NCBI RefSeq assembly: GCF_001644035.1
Contig: NZ_LUUG01000109.1
Coordinates: forward strand, 21,765-85,764
Source: Methylomonas methanica
Lineage (GTDB): Bacteria > Pseudomonadota > Gammaproteobacteria > Methylococcales > Methylomonadaceae
Reading direction: 5' to 3'
DNA: 64,000 bases
Part shown: positions 53,697 through 62,483 of the stretch, piece by piece
Layout of the letters: each line of letters opens with the position of its first letter
How positions within the stretch are numbered: position 1 is the first letter of the stretch
The notes under the pieces: generated by a model
The model's input: the letters and a program-made list of their open reading frames with translations, nothing else
Databases searched by the model: none
Told to the model about the DNA's origin: nothing
Translations under genes and position numbers: made by a program

Positions 53697-55276
53697 CAGG
53701 CTTCCTCCGCGAGCAATTCCTGAGTTTCCCGCCGCAACTCCTGTTCGACACTGGCTTTAACCGGCGTGCGGGTTGGATGCGCAAACCAGACCAGCGCCGC
53801 CATGCCGACAAACAGGCAACCGGCCATCCAGAACGCATCGTTCATGCCGTGCAGCACCGCATCGCGGCCGGCCAGCTTGGCATATTTGGCCAAAGCCGCC
53901 GTCTCGGCGAACCCCAACGAATTCAGTGCGGCCAGCGCAGGATGATCGGTCAGTTCGAACGCGCCATGATTTTCGGCAAAGCGGGTCAAATGCTGCGGTA
54001 CCCGCCGGTACAACACGATGCCTTGCACGGCAATACCGATCGCACCGGCGGCTATCCGCAACAGATTGGCCAGCTCCAGCGCCCGCCATTGCCGCTCGGC
54101 CGGTAGGCCGTGCAGCAGCAATGCGGTCATCGGAACGAAAAAGCTGCCCAGGCAGGCGCCTTCCAGCAATTTCGGCCAGAACAATTGCGCAAACGCGTCC
54201 GGATCGTCAAAGCGGCTCAACCAGAAATAAGTGGCGGCAAATCCCAGCAAATTGGCGCTGGCTAATAGCCGGGCATCGCAGCGTTTGACGATCTCATGAA
54301 AGACGCTAGCCATCGGCTTGGCGAGGATGGCCATCGGCAGAAATACCAAACCGGCTTCCCAGGACGAATAGCCGAAAGCCAGTTGTAATTGCACGATCAA
54401 CAAGGACAACAAGCCTTGAAAGCACAGAAAACCGGTGAATAAAATGAAGACGCCAATGGCAAAATTGCGGTGGGCAAACAGGCGAATATCCAGAAATGGC
54501 CGGCGCACGTGCAATTCCCAGACCACCCAGTAAATCAGCGTGGCGCCTATCAACGCGATTAAGCCATTGATATAGGCCGAATGGGTCCAGTCCCAATCGT
54601 TGCCTTGATTCAACAAAGTCTGTAAACCAAACACCAGCATCACCGACAACAGAAATCCGATGCTATCGAAGCGCTGCCAGGATAGTCGGTGACCGCGCCG
54701 ATATAGCAGCGCGCCGACGATGCCGGCAATCGCCAATGCCACTGGGATGTTGAGCCAAAACAGCCAGCGCCAACCCAGATTATCCGCTATCCAGCCGCCC
54801 AGGGGCGGACCGAAGGTGAACGGCGTCAGCGTGAATATGCTCCAAACTCCGATGCCGAGCGATTTACGTCTATCCGGATATTCCTTCAGCAGCAAGGCCT
54901 GGCCCAAGGGCAGCGTCAAACCGCCGGCAAATCCCAGTAAAATGCGGCCGGCCAGATAGCTGTAAAAAGCGGTGCAATACGCGCAAATGAAAGAGGCTAA
55001 GGTAAAAGCCAGGAAGGCAGCGACGAAGGGCCGATATTCGCCAAAGCGCCGCGCCAACCAGCCGCCCACCGGAAACGCCAGCGCCAGCGCTATCATGTAA
55101 TCGGTCTGGGTCCAGGTAGCAAAGCTGGGCGGCACGCCCAAGCCGCCGGCCACTCTGGGTAGCATGGCGATGTAAGCGCCGGCATTGAAAATCACCAGTG
55201 CATGCCCAAACCCCAGACAGCAATTAAATAACGTAAAACGCCAGCCGCGCAGGCGTTTTTGATAGACCACGCTCAT
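53696..55276 (-). CDS. DHA2 family MFS drug transporter, EmrB-like
   Basis: A 526-residue transporter with about 14 membrane segments. Motifs of the MFS are visible: GGWLARRFGEYRP (motif A) and AGRILLGFAGGLTLPLGQAL. FTFGPPLGGWIADNLGWRWLF, typical of the drug:H+ antiporter motif C region, follows. It should work with the adaptor and channel encoded downstream in a tripartite pump. It lies 24 bases after the lipoprotein gene, so the four genes are probably cotranscribed. Confidence 0.92.
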   Translation of the reverse strand: MSVVYQKRLRGWRFTLFNCCLGFGHALVIFNAGAYIAMLPRVAGGLGVPPSFATWTQTDYMIALALAFPVGGWLARRFGEYRPFVAAFLAFTLASFICAYCTAFYSYLAGRILLGFAGGLTLPLGQALLLKEYPDRRKSLGIGVWSIFTLTPFTFGPPLGGWIADNLGWRWLFWLNIPVALAIAGIVGALLYRRGHRLSWQRFDSIGFLLSVMLVFGLQTLLNQGNDWDWTHSAYINGLIALIGATLIYWVVWELHVRRPFLDIRLFAHRNFAIGVFILFTGFLCFQGLLSLLIVQLQLAFGYSSWEAGLVFLPMAILAKPMASVFHEIVKRCDARLLASANLLGFAATYFWLSRFDDPDAFAQLFWPKLLEGACLGSFFVPMTALLLHGLPAERQWRALELANLLRIAAGAIGIAVQGIVLYRRVPQHLTRFAENHGAFELTDHPALAALNSLGFAETAALAKYAKLAGRDAVLHGMNDAFWMAGCLFVGMAALVWFAHPTRTPVKASVEQELRRETQELLAEEA

Positions 55277-55300
55277 CCGCTTATTGGCCCAGTCAGCAGG

Positions 55301-56158
55301 CTAAGATTCATTCACTTGCGGCGATATGCGCAGCCCGATGTCACCCAAACTTTGCCGTAACAGCGGCACCGCCATATCGCTGATCAATTGCTTAAACGCT
55401 TCGCCGCCGTTATCCAGGGAGGCGAGCGCCTGATCATCGACCTTGAAACTCTCGGAAAGCGTGCGGGCGATGACATTGCGCGACACCGGATCGATGAGCT
55501 TGATCAAAAGCTGCAACGACGTTTGCCCTTCGAAAATTCGATATCTGCCGATACCGACCTCTATCACCGCATCGTAGCTGCCCATCGCCGTATAATCGAT
55601 TGGTGTGATGTTCTGGCCGTACCAGGTTTGGATAGCCTGATGCCAATGCTGCAAACTGGCGTCGCCTGCTGTAGGCAACTGATAATACTCGCGGCTCAAT
55701 TCGCCTTTGCGGTTTTCCGCCGCCAGTAAACTACGCAGTTTCTGCGCCGCCGCCCTAGCGGGCGTCCAAACTAACTCGGTATTCGCGGAGCCGCCCGCGG
55801 CCGTTGGCGCCGCCGTGGTAATCCCATCCACATCAGCCGCTTGACTGTCGCTGACCATACCCGCGATGACGATGCCGCCGACAGTTTGATATAGCTCGGT
55901 GGGTAGGGCAAAACCCAAGGCCATATTTTGGGCATGCCGGTAAGCCGGATCGCGGCGCTCGATCAAGTCAGGTATCACTTCCAGAGGCGGTGCTTGCACC
56001 GGCACAATCAAAAAACTGTGCAATTGGTCGATTTGTGACGCGGCAGGCTTAATACTCGGCGCCGTACAGGCCGCCAACAAACACGGCAAAGCCAATCCCA
56101 GCAGAACTGTTTTGGCGTCGCCCAATAGCCTGGTAAACGCAACTCTTGAAGTTTTCAT
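55301..56158 (-). CDS. Putative lipoprotein of the efflux operon, unknown function
   Basis: A 285-residue protein with lipobox LAAC (CLLAACTAPSIK, Cys near residue 32) after a long N-terminal region. No named family comes to mind. The mature part has two alpha/beta segments (FLIVPVQAPPLEVIP, YDAVIEVGIGRYRIF) like periplasmic assembly-assisting lipoproteins. GGAGG five bases before the ATG at 56158 decides the start; a reading from 56185 has no site. As the first gene after the LysR box it is probably co-regulated with the pump. Confidence 0.75.
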   Translation of the reverse strand: MKTSRVAFTRLLGDAKTVLLGLALPCLLAACTAPSIKPAASQIDQLHSFLIVPVQAPPLEVIPDLIERRDPAYRHAQNMALGFALPTELYQTVGGIVIAGMVSDSQAADVDGITTAAPTAAGGSANTELVWTPARAAAQKLRSLLAAENRKGELSREYYQLPTAGDASLQHWHQAIQTWYGQNITPIDYTAMGSYDAVIEVGIGRYRIFEGQTSLQLLIKLIDPVSRNVIARTLSESFKVDDQALASLDNGGEAFKQLISDMAVPLLRQSLGDIGLRISPQVNES

Positions 56159-56240
56159 GATTTCCTCCGCGCCAATGAATGCCATCGAATCGATACATTA
56201 CTGGGCAGTCACTATAAAAACCGCTTTGACATAAGACAAG

Positions 56241-56265
56241 CGATATTTATTGGACTTTAATATCG
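56241..56265. promoter_or_regulatory. LysR-type operator, T-N11-A inverted repeat
   Basis: CGATATT, 11 bases, AATATCG: a perfect 7-bp inverted repeat with the spacing of LysR binding sites. It lies 21 bases before the LysR gene and about 80 bases before the divergent efflux operon, the usual position for autoregulation and activation. Confidence 0.75.
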
Positions 56266-56285
56266 ACAAATGCAATATTAAAACC

Positions 56286-57182
56286 ATGGACATCGATCAA
56301 ATCAGAACCTTTTTAAGCGTCGCGGCCAACGGCAGTTTTCTGGAAGCCGCCAATCGCCTATACGTGACGCAATCCACCGTCAGCACCCGTATCCAGCGCC
56401 TGGAAGCGTATTTGGGCGTGACACTGTTCGTGCGCAACCGCTCCGGCGCGACCTTGACTTTACCGGGTCGGCGTTTTTTATGGCATGCCAAATCCTTGCT
56501 ATTAACACTGGAACAAGCCCGGCACGATATAGGCCTGCCCAGCCGGTTTCGCGGCAGCATCAGCATCGGTGCGCGGATTGCCTTGTGCGAAACCTTGTTG
56601 CCGGAATGGATCAGCGAGATACGGCAGGCTATGCCGGATATTTCCATCCGTAACGACATCGGCTTTGAAGACGACTTGATGCGCAGCCTGGTGGCAGGCT
56701 CATTGGATATAGGCTTGATGTACACACCTCAGCACAGCCCCGGCCTGCAAATCGAACATTTGTTCGACGAGACATTAGTGCTGCTGACTACCGACCCCAA
56801 GCAACCCTGGCCGAATGACGATTACATTTATGTCGATTGGGCGCCGGGGTTTTACGCGCAGCACAGCAACAGCTACCCCAATCTGGAACGGCCGGCGCAG
56901 GTGGTCAATATCGGCTGGATGGCGATACAGCTTATTCTGGCGCAAGGCCGTGGCTCCAGTTTCCTGCCGGAGCGCCTCGCCGAACCGTTGCTGCAAGCCG
57001 GCAAACTGTTTCCGGTCGCAGACAGCCCGCAATTCAAATTACCGGCTTATATGGTGTCGCAGCGCGATAGCGATGCGCCGGTTTTACAACAGGTGCTGGA
57101 ACAGATCCGCGCCCTAGCGATACTGGAGCGGCAAAAGGTTTACGCGCTTCCCCCTCAATCCAGGGTTGCCGACGCCACATGA
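56286..57182 (+). CDS. LysR family transcriptional regulator
   Basis: A 298-residue LysR regulator. The N-terminal helix-turn-helix is typical (FLSVAANGSFLEAANRLYVTQ, then QSTVSTRIQRLE). The effector-binding domain has ISIGARIALCETLLPEWISE and AGSLDIGLMYTP. I chose the ATG at 56286 (MDIDQIRTFL), which matches family N-termini; a start at 56250 adds 12 atypical residues. It is divergent from the efflux operon and very likely controls it through the box at 56241. Its last 28 bases overlap the convergent reductase gene. Confidence 0.92.
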   Translation: MDIDQIRTFLSVAANGSFLEAANRLYVTQSTVSTRIQRLEAYLGVTLFVRNRSGATLTLPGRRFLWHAKSLLLTLEQARHDIGLPSRFRGSISIGARIALCETLLPEWISEIRQAMPDISIRNDIGFEDDLMRSLVAGSLDIGLMYTPQHSPGLQIEHLFDETLVLLTTDPKQPWPNDDYIYVDWAPGFYAQHSNSYPNLERPAQVVNIGWMAIQLILAQGRGSSFLPERLAEPLLQAGKLFPVADSPQFKLPAYMVSQRDSDAPVLQQVLEQIRALAILERQKVYALPPQSRVADAT

Positions 57183-58141
57183 AACGCATCGGCATGGATG
57201 TCCTGCAAGGCCGCACCATGCAAAAACGCCTGGCGTTTGGTTTGATGGACCATATCAGGATGGCCGCATAGATACAGCCGCCAGCCTTTCAAACTGGGCA
57301 ACAGGGTCATCGCCACGTCGTTGGCTCGGCCCTTGGCCACGCCATCCGGCGCATCCCCACGTGATATACACGGCGTATAGTGAAAGTTAGGGAACTGGGC
57401 GGCAAGTGCCTGCATTTCCGCTATCCAATACAAACCGTCCATCTCGCGGCTACCATGAAACAGATGGATCGCCCCCTTGTGGCCGTGATGCAAAGCTTCG
57501 CTGATAATCCCGGCCAAGGGCGCCAGGCCGCTACCGGTGCCGACCAGTAATAGATTATTCTCCTGTTGAGTGGGCAGGTAATAGCACAGCCCTTGCGGAT
57601 CGGAGACCTCTAGCTTGTCGCCAACATTCAGTTCCTGGTGCGCCCATTCGCTAAAGCGGCCACCGGCCAATCGGCGGATATGAAAGCTGAGCTTGTTCGC
57701 GTGCAACCGATTGTTGGCGATCGAATAACTGCGGGTCAATCCGTCGGCGCGTTTCAGATTCACGAATTGGCCGGCGTAATAATCCATCGTCTCCTTGCAT
57801 TGCAAGGTGAGTTGCAGCGTTTCCGCATTCAGCAAACTTTTTTCTATCACCGTCGCTTCGGTAAAAAATTCGGCCGGCGAACTAATGCTGATCGCCATAT
57901 CCTGCTGCGGATAACACAGACATGCCAGGAAATGGTTTTGATGGCACAACACGTCTTTTAAACCGTCTTGCGCCGCCAGCGGCGGCGGACCCTGCAAGCT
58001 GCGCACCATGCAGCTTTGACAGGCGCCCTGCCGACAGCCGTAGGGGATGTCGACGTTTTCGCGCAGACACGCGTCCAGCACAGTTTCGCCAGACTCGCAA
58101 ACAATTTCGCGGTCGTTCACGCTGATTTTATGCGAGCTCAT
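57155..58141 (-). CDS. Ferredoxin-type flavin reductase (2Fe-2S, FAD, NAD)
   Basis: A 328-residue electron-transfer protein. An N-terminal plant-type ferredoxin domain carries Cys36, Cys41, Cys44 and Cys74 (the C-x4-C-x2-C-x29-C pattern). The FAD region has RSYSIANN, and the NAD region has GTGSGLAPLAGII and a late CGHPDMV motif (usually CGPP). Similar proteins serve oxygenases, for example methane monooxygenase reductase, and sugar-dehydrating enzymes. Here it is 15 bases after the haemoglobin gene, so it may reduce that haemoglobin. The C-terminus overlaps the convergent LysR gene. Confidence 0.9.
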   Translation of the reverse strand: MSSHKISVNDREIVCESGETVLDACLRENVDIPYGCRQGACQSCMVRSLQGPPPLAAQDGLKDVLCHQNHFLACLCYPQQDMAISISSPAEFFTEATVIEKSLLNAETLQLTLQCKETMDYYAGQFVNLKRADGLTRSYSIANNRLHANKLSFHIRRLAGGRFSEWAHQELNVGDKLEVSDPQGLCYYLPTQQENNLLLVGTGSGLAPLAGIISEALHHGHKGAIHLFHGSREMDGLYWIAEMQALAAQFPNFHYTPCISRGDAPDGVAKGRANDVAMTLLPSLKGWRLYLCGHPDMVHQTKRQAFLHGAALQDIHADAFHVASATLD

Positions 58142-58156
58142 CCCCTACTCCAGCGC

Positions 58157-58537
58157 CTAGCGATCCAACACGTCGTTACGCGTGCTTTCGGCGATAGCCG
58201 CGACTTGATTGATCAAATTCTGCGGCACGTTCAGTTCCTGCAAGGTAGCGGCCAGATTTTCGACTACCGCGTCAAAGTGCGAATCGTCCAAACCCATTTT
58301 CTTTACCAGATGCGCATGGGCCTGACGCATATCGGCGCCGGAATAGTTATTGGGACCGCCAAAAGCCATGGTTAAAAAGGATTTTTGTTTGGCTGCCTGT
58401 TTGTCCATATCGGTGTTATCGAAAAAGCGGTTGATACGGTGATCGCTCAAAACTTTGCGATAAAAAATATCGACGGCTGCATTAACGGCCGCTTCGCCGC
58501 CCAGTTGTTCGTAAAGAGTTGCCGTGGTTTCGCTCAT
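58157..58537 (-). CDS. Group 1 truncated haemoglobin (GlbN type)
   Basis: A 126-residue globin with the cyanobacterial GlbN-like pattern FLTMAFGGPNNYSGADMRQA followed by His74, the likely proximal haem ligand. FYRKVL supplies the B10 tyrosine region and a DDSHFDAVVENLAATL helix completes the fold. These globins bind O2 and NO and often detoxify NO. The partner gene downstream encodes a flavin reductase, which would complete an NO-dioxygenase-like pair. A hairpin with a T-run lies between its probable promoter and the start codon. Confidence 0.95.
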   Translation of the reverse strand: MSETTATLYEQLGGEAAVNAAVDIFYRKVLSDHRINRFFDNTDMDKQAAKQKSFLTMAFGGPNNYSGADMRQAHAHLVKKMGLDDSHFDAVVENLAATLQELNVPQNLINQVAAIAESTRNDVLDR

Positions 58538-58563
58538 GATGGTCTGCCTTTCGTTGCAAAATT

Positions 58564-58587
58564 AAAAAATGCGGCTTTTCAAAGCCG
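58564..58587 (-). promoter_or_regulatory. Leader hairpin with T-run before the haemoglobin gene
   Basis: CGGCTTT and AAAGCCG (58572-58587) are perfect arms with two bases between, so the effective loop is four to six bases. On the minus strand CATTTTTT follows. It looks like a small intrinsic terminator inside the leader, about 26 bases before the haemoglobin start, and could act as an attenuator or a protein site. Confidence 0.5.
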
Positions 58588-58671
58588 AATGCAGAGTAAG
58601 CCAAAAAAACTACTTTTGCAATATTTTTATTATAAAAGTTATTTATATGACAAAAATAGGCTCGCAGTGCT

Positions 58672-58699
58672 TTGCCTGTTAGTTGATCCGGCGTAGAAT
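58672..58699 (+). promoter_or_regulatory. Possible promoter of the SufR-like regulator
   Basis: TTGCCT at 58672-58677, a 16-base spacer and TAGAAT at 58694-58699, about 35 bases before the regulator start. The intergenic AT-rich stretch at 58615-58665 includes a small palindrome TTTTA/TAAAA that might be an operator. Confidence 0.4.
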
Positions 58700-58734
58700 G
58701 CCGCATCACTTATTTTCGACCGCCCGACATACAT

Positions 58735-59367
58735 ATGGTCAAACTTACCGGCTCGCGCCAAGAGCAAATCTTAAAATTACTGCTGTCCAGCACCGACGGC
58801 ATGAGTATCGACGAGCTGGCCGCGCGGTTGGAGATTTCCAGAAATGCCGTGAAACAGCACCTCACCGGCTTGGAAAAAGATCAGTTGGTCCAGGAAGCGG
58901 CTTTGAACAGCACCGGCGGCCGGCCTTCGCGCAATTACACACTGACCGAACAAGGCCGTAACCGCCTACCCAAGCAATATCCCTGGTTTTGCAACTTGTT
59001 GCTGGGCGAGTTGAAAGAGGAGCTCGGCGAAAAGGCTTTACGGCAAATGCTGTGGCGCATGGGCGTCAATCTGGCGCAATCGCTGGCCCCGCAATTCAGC
59101 GGCAAAGACCCAGTGCAAAAGCAAAGCGCGCTGGTGGAATTGATGCAATCGCTGGGGTATCACGCCGAAATGGATACCGAACAAGTGCAGCCGACCATCA
59201 AAGCCGTTAATTGCGTTTATCACGATCTGGCCCAGCAATACCCGGAGCTGTGCGAATTCGACCGCGCGCTGATGTCCACTTTGTTGGACAAACCCATCGA
59301 GCAAACCGCTTGTATGGCCTTACAGGATTGCGCCTGCAAATTCAAAATCTGCAACAGGGGCGCGTGA
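58735..59367 (+). CDS. SufR-like helix-turn-helix regulator with cysteine cluster
   Basis: A 210-residue DNA-binding protein. Residues 1-75 form a winged helix (LEISRNAVKQHLTGLEKD, GGRPSRNYTLTEQG). The C-terminal half has Cys160 and Cys173 (C-x12-C, as in SufR) and then Cys193, Cys199, Cys201 and Cys206, likely binding an iron-sulfur cluster. SufR-type regulators sense Fe-S status, O2 or NO. It is divergent from the haemoglobin-reductase pair with a shared 197-base control region, so control of that pair is a reasonable inference. No suf genes are present here. Confidence 0.8.
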   Translation: MVKLTGSRQEQILKLLLSSTDGMSIDELAARLEISRNAVKQHLTGLEKDQLVQEAALNSTGGRPSRNYTLTEQGRNRLPKQYPWFCNLLLGELKEELGEKALRQMLWRMGVNLAQSLAPQFSGKDPVQKQSALVELMQSLGYHAEMDTEQVQPTIKAVNCVYHDLAQQYPELCEFDRALMSTLLDKPIEQTACMALQDCACKFKICNRGA

Positions 59368-59510
59368 GCCAACTTGCCAGCGAATCCAAACAGTTGCAAC
59401 AATCTCCGGCTTTTGGCTCAAGCCGCATAGCACAATACGAGGGTTTTTCTAAGCGGCGGCTCTCGGTGTTACAATGCCCCCTTCCAGAATGACTTTTTTG
59501 AATTGCGACC

Positions 59511-60674
59511 ATGAGCCAACCTTTCCGTACGACAATCAGCCTGTTTAGCGGGCTGCTGTTATTGTTAACCGCCTTCTCGCTGCAAGCCGCCAGCCCGATT
59601 TTTACCCCTGCCGCCCCTAGCGTCGCGGCCTCCAGCTTCTTCCTGTTGGACTTCGACAGCGGCCGGGTATTGGCCGAAAAAGATGCCGATAAGCGCGTAT
59701 CCCCTGCCAGCTTGACCAAAATCATGACGGCCTACGTGGTGTTCCGCGAGCTGAAAGCCGGTCACTTGACGCTGGACGAAAAAGTCACCATTAGCCAGAA
59801 CGCTTGGGAAACCGGCGGCTCGAAGATGTTTGTGGAAGTTAACAAACAAGTTGGGGTGGAAGACTTGCTGCAAGGCATGATCATTCAATCCGGCAACGAT
59901 GCCAGCGTAGCCTTGGCCGAACACGTCGCCGGTAGCGAACAAACCTTCGCGACGATGATGAACGAACAGGCCGGCCGTCTGGGCATGACCAACAGCAACT
60001 TCGAAAATGCCACCGGCCTGCCCAGCCCTAATCACTATAGTTCGGCGCATGATCTGGCTACCTTAGCCCGAGCGGTGATTAAAGAGTTCCCGGAATACTA
60101 TCGCTGGGACAAGCAAAAGGAATTTACTTACAACGGCATCACCCAGCAAAACCGCAACCTGCTGCTGTGGCGCGATCCGTCGGTTGACGGTTTGAAAACC
60201 GGTTTTACCGATGACGCCGGCTACTGCATGGTGGCTTCGGCCAAACGCGAAGACATGCGGCTGATCTCGGTGGTCATGGGTACCGCCAGCGCCGGCGCGC
60301 GTTCTAACGAAAGCCAATCGCTACTAAATTACGGGTTCCGCTTCTTCGAAACCCACCGCCTGTACGAAGGCAATAAGCCCTTAAGCGAAGCCCGAGTCAG
60401 AAAAGGCGTAACCTCTAAAGTCGCGGTTGGCTTGCCGGAAGACCTGTATGTCACCGCCCCGCGCAAACACTTTAACGAGTTGAAAGCCGAAACCCAGATT
60501 GATAAGGGCGTGTTCGCACCGTTAAACAAGGGCGACACGGTCGGCAACCTGAACATTTCGCTGGCCGGCGAATCCATACTCAGCAAGCCGCTAGTAGCCT
60601 TGGACGCGGTAGCCGAGGGCGGCATTTTCCGCCGGCTGTACGATGCAGCCATAGGCCTGTTGGAGAAAGAATGA
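59511..60674 (+). CDS. dacA: D-alanyl-D-alanine carboxypeptidase (penicillin-binding protein 5/6 type)
   Basis: A 387-residue periplasmic enzyme that trims the terminal D-Ala of peptidoglycan pentapeptides. Signal peptide residues 1-28 end in SLQAASP. The active-site motifs are S67-L-T-K70, S127-G-N129 and K229-T-G231. The C-terminal PBP5-type domain (KVAVGLPEDLYVTAPR) and an amphipathic membrane anchor (IFRRLYDAAIGLLEKE) follow. The stop overlaps the aminotransferase start by four bases. This order (dacA, dat, ybeD, lipB, lipA) is conserved in several gammaproteobacteria. Confidence 0.95.
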   Translation: MSQPFRTTISLFSGLLLLLTAFSLQAASPIFTPAAPSVAASSFFLLDFDSGRVLAEKDADKRVSPASLTKIMTAYVVFRELKAGHLTLDEKVTISQNAWETGGSKMFVEVNKQVGVEDLLQGMIIQSGNDASVALAEHVAGSEQTFATMMNEQAGRLGMTNSNFENATGLPSPNHYSSAHDLATLARAVIKEFPEYYRWDKQKEFTYNGITQQNRNLLLWRDPSVDGLKTGFTDDAGYCMVASAKREDMRLISVVMGTASAGARSNESQSLLNYGFRFFETHRLYEGNKPLSEARVRKGVTSKVAVGLPEDLYVTAPRKHFNELKAETQIDKGVFAPLNKGDTVGNLNISLAGESILSKPLVALDAVAEGGIFRRLYDAAIGLLEKE

Positions 60675-61510
60675 CCGAGCAAGTCTATCTGAACGGCGCT
60701 TATCTGCCGCTAGCCGACGCGAAGGTGTCGGTACTGGATCGCGGTTTTTTATTCGGCGACGGCGTCTACGAAGTGATTCCCGCTTATAACGGCCGGCTGT
60801 TCAGACTGGAAGATCATATTACCCGGCTCAACAACAGCCTGAACGGCATCCGTTTGCCGCTGCCGCACAGCGTCGCGGATTGGGAAGCGATTTTCCGGCC
60901 GCTGCTGGCGGATGACAGGGATCAATACATTTACCTGCAAGTCACCCGCGGTTATGCGCCGAAGCGCGATCACGGCTTTCCAGAGCAAATCGTGCCGACC
61001 ATATTTGCGATGTGCTCGGATATCGCGCCGTTCGCCGGCCGGGTCAACGGCATCAAGGCGATTACGCTGGACGACACCCGCTGGCAGCTCTGCAACATCA
61101 AAGCCATTACCTTGCTGGGCAACATTCTGCTCAGGCAGGAAGCGCTGGATCAAGGCTGTGCGGAAGCGGTACTGGTACGCAACGGTTACGTCGTCGAAGG
61201 CGCGGCCAGCAATCTGTTTGCAGTGCTGGACGGCGAACTGATCACACCGCCAAAAAGCCATGAAATCCTGCCCGGCATAACCCGCGACGTGATTCTGGAA
61301 CTGGCGGCCGCGCATAACATCCCTTATCAGGAAGACATCATCGCGCTGGAAGCGCTGCACAACGCCAGCGAAATCTGGGTCGCCAGCTCCACCCGCGAGA
61401 TCGTACCGGTGATCGAACTGGACGGCCAGCAAGTCGGTGACGGCAAGCCCGGCCCGGTCTGGAAATGCATGGACGACTTACTGCAAGCATACAAAGCATC
61501 ACTGTCATGA
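60671..61510 (+). CDS. dat: D-amino acid aminotransferase
   Basis: A 279-residue fold-type IV PLP enzyme that converts D-amino acids and 2-oxo acids. The catalytic lysine is Lys144 in CNIKAITLLG. VLDRGFLFGDGVYEVI at the N-terminus and VEGAASNLFAV are typical, with Arg near the carboxylate site (LQVTRGYAPKR). It probably makes D-Glu or recycles D-Ala for peptidoglycan, which matches its link to dacA. Branched-chain or aminodeoxychorismate activity is less likely. The start codon overlaps dacA and its stop overlaps ybeD. Confidence 0.93.
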   Translation: MTEQVYLNGAYLPLADAKVSVLDRGFLFGDGVYEVIPAYNGRLFRLEDHITRLNNSLNGIRLPLPHSVADWEAIFRPLLADDRDQYIYLQVTRGYAPKRDHGFPEQIVPTIFAMCSDIAPFAGRVNGIKAITLDDTRWQLCNIKAITLLGNILLRQEALDQGCAEAVLVRNGYVVEGAASNLFAVLDGELITPPKSHEILPGITRDVILELAAAHNIPYQEDIIALEALHNASEIWVASSTREIVPVIELDGQQVGDGKPGPVWKCMDDLLQAYKASLS

Positions 61511-61773
61511 GCGAAACCGAAAGCTTACTGGAATTTCCCTGCCAGTTCCCTATCAAGGTGATGGGCAAGCATCGCGACGATTTCGACGCTATCGTCGTGG
61601 AAATCGTCCGCCGCCATGTCCCGGACATCCTGGAAGGCGCAGTCACCACCCGGCCCAGCAAAGGCGGCAATTATCTGGCAGTGACGGTCATGATCGAAGC
61701 ACATAGCCGCGAACAACTGGACGCGATCTACATGGGCTTGACAGCCTGCCCCGATGTGCTGATGGCGTTGTAA
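61507..61773 (+). CDS. ybeD: YbeD/DUF493 small protein
   Basis: An 88-residue protein with the DUF493 pattern: LEFPCQFPIKVMGKHRDDF, a middle VVEIVRRHVPDI and TTRPSKGGNYLAVTV, ending in LTACPDVLMAL. It has an ACT-like fold and is almost always next to lipB, though its role is unknown. I chose the ATG at 61507, which overlaps the aminotransferase stop by four bases; a longer frame starting at 61465 is an overlap artefact. Confidence 0.93.
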   Translation: MSETESLLEFPCQFPIKVMGKHRDDFDAIVVEIVRRHVPDILEGAVTTRPSKGGNYLAVTVMIEAHSREQLDAIYMGLTACPDVLMAL

Positions 61774-61782
61774 ACCGGACTG

Positions 61783-62403
61783 ATGCCAAGTAAGGCAGCG
61801 ACCGTCCTGCGTAATTTGGGGCGACAAGACTATCTCGGCGTCTGGCAAGCCATGCAGCAATTCACCGCCGAACGCGATGGCGACACGGCCGACCAAATCT
61901 GGATCGTCGAGCATTCGCCGGTTTACACCCTGGGTTTAAACGGCAAGCGCGAACATCTGCTGAAAGCCAACGCCATCGAAATCGTTGAAAGCGACCGCGG
62001 CGGTCAAGTGACCTATCACGGCCCCGGCCAATTAGTAATCTACCTGCTGGCCGACTTACGCCGACTCAACAAAGGGCCACGGCAGATGGTGACTATCCTG
62101 GAAAACGCGGTGATAAACGCCTTGCGGCAATACGGCATCGCCGCCCAGGCGCAGCCCAAGGCACCGGGCGTCTACGTCAACGAGCGCAAAATTGCCTCGC
62201 TGGGACTGCGTATAAAGCACGGTTGCTGTTACCATGGCCTAAGTATCAACAACGACATGGATTTAGCACCGTTTGCAGACATCAATCCCTGCGGCTATGC
62301 CGGTTTACAAGTGACCCAACTGGCCGATTTGGGCGTTAAAATAAGCACTCAGGAACTAGCTGTGCCCGTTGTGCATCAGCTACTGCAAGCGATAGAAATC
62401 TAA
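61783..62403 (+). CDS. lipB: Octanoyltransferase LipB
   Basis: A 206-residue enzyme that moves octanoate from acyl carrier protein to lipoyl domains, the first step of lipoate synthesis. DRGGQVTYHGPGQLVIYLL is the family signature, and the acyl-binding lysine Lys136 (NERKIASLG) and catalytic Cys170 (NPCGYAGL) are present. Length is typical. Nine bases separate it from ybeD, and lipA follows about 80 bases later. Confidence 0.96.
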   Translation: MPSKAATVLRNLGRQDYLGVWQAMQQFTAERDGDTADQIWIVEHSPVYTLGLNGKREHLLKANAIEIVESDRGGQVTYHGPGQLVIYLLADLRRLNKGPRQMVTILENAVINALRQYGIAAQAQPKAPGVYVNERKIASLGLRIKHGCCYHGLSINNDMDLAPFADINPCGYAGLQVTQLADLGVKISTQELAVPVVHQLLQAIEI

Positions 62404-62483
62404 AATAAGCAAACTCAACAAGCAGCGCAAAAAAAGCCAGGCTTGCGGAGATTCAAAAACGAACACAAGTGCCCGGTGGCAAT

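Noticed and set aside
57155..58141. Soluble methane monooxygenase reductase (MmoC)
   Set aside because: The domain order fits, but no other mmo gene is present and the neighbour is a haemoglobin, so only a general reductase is supported.
60749..61432. A 227-codon minus-strand frame opposite the D-amino acid aminotransferase gene
   Set aside because: Antisense shadow with no recognisable motifs or ribosome site.
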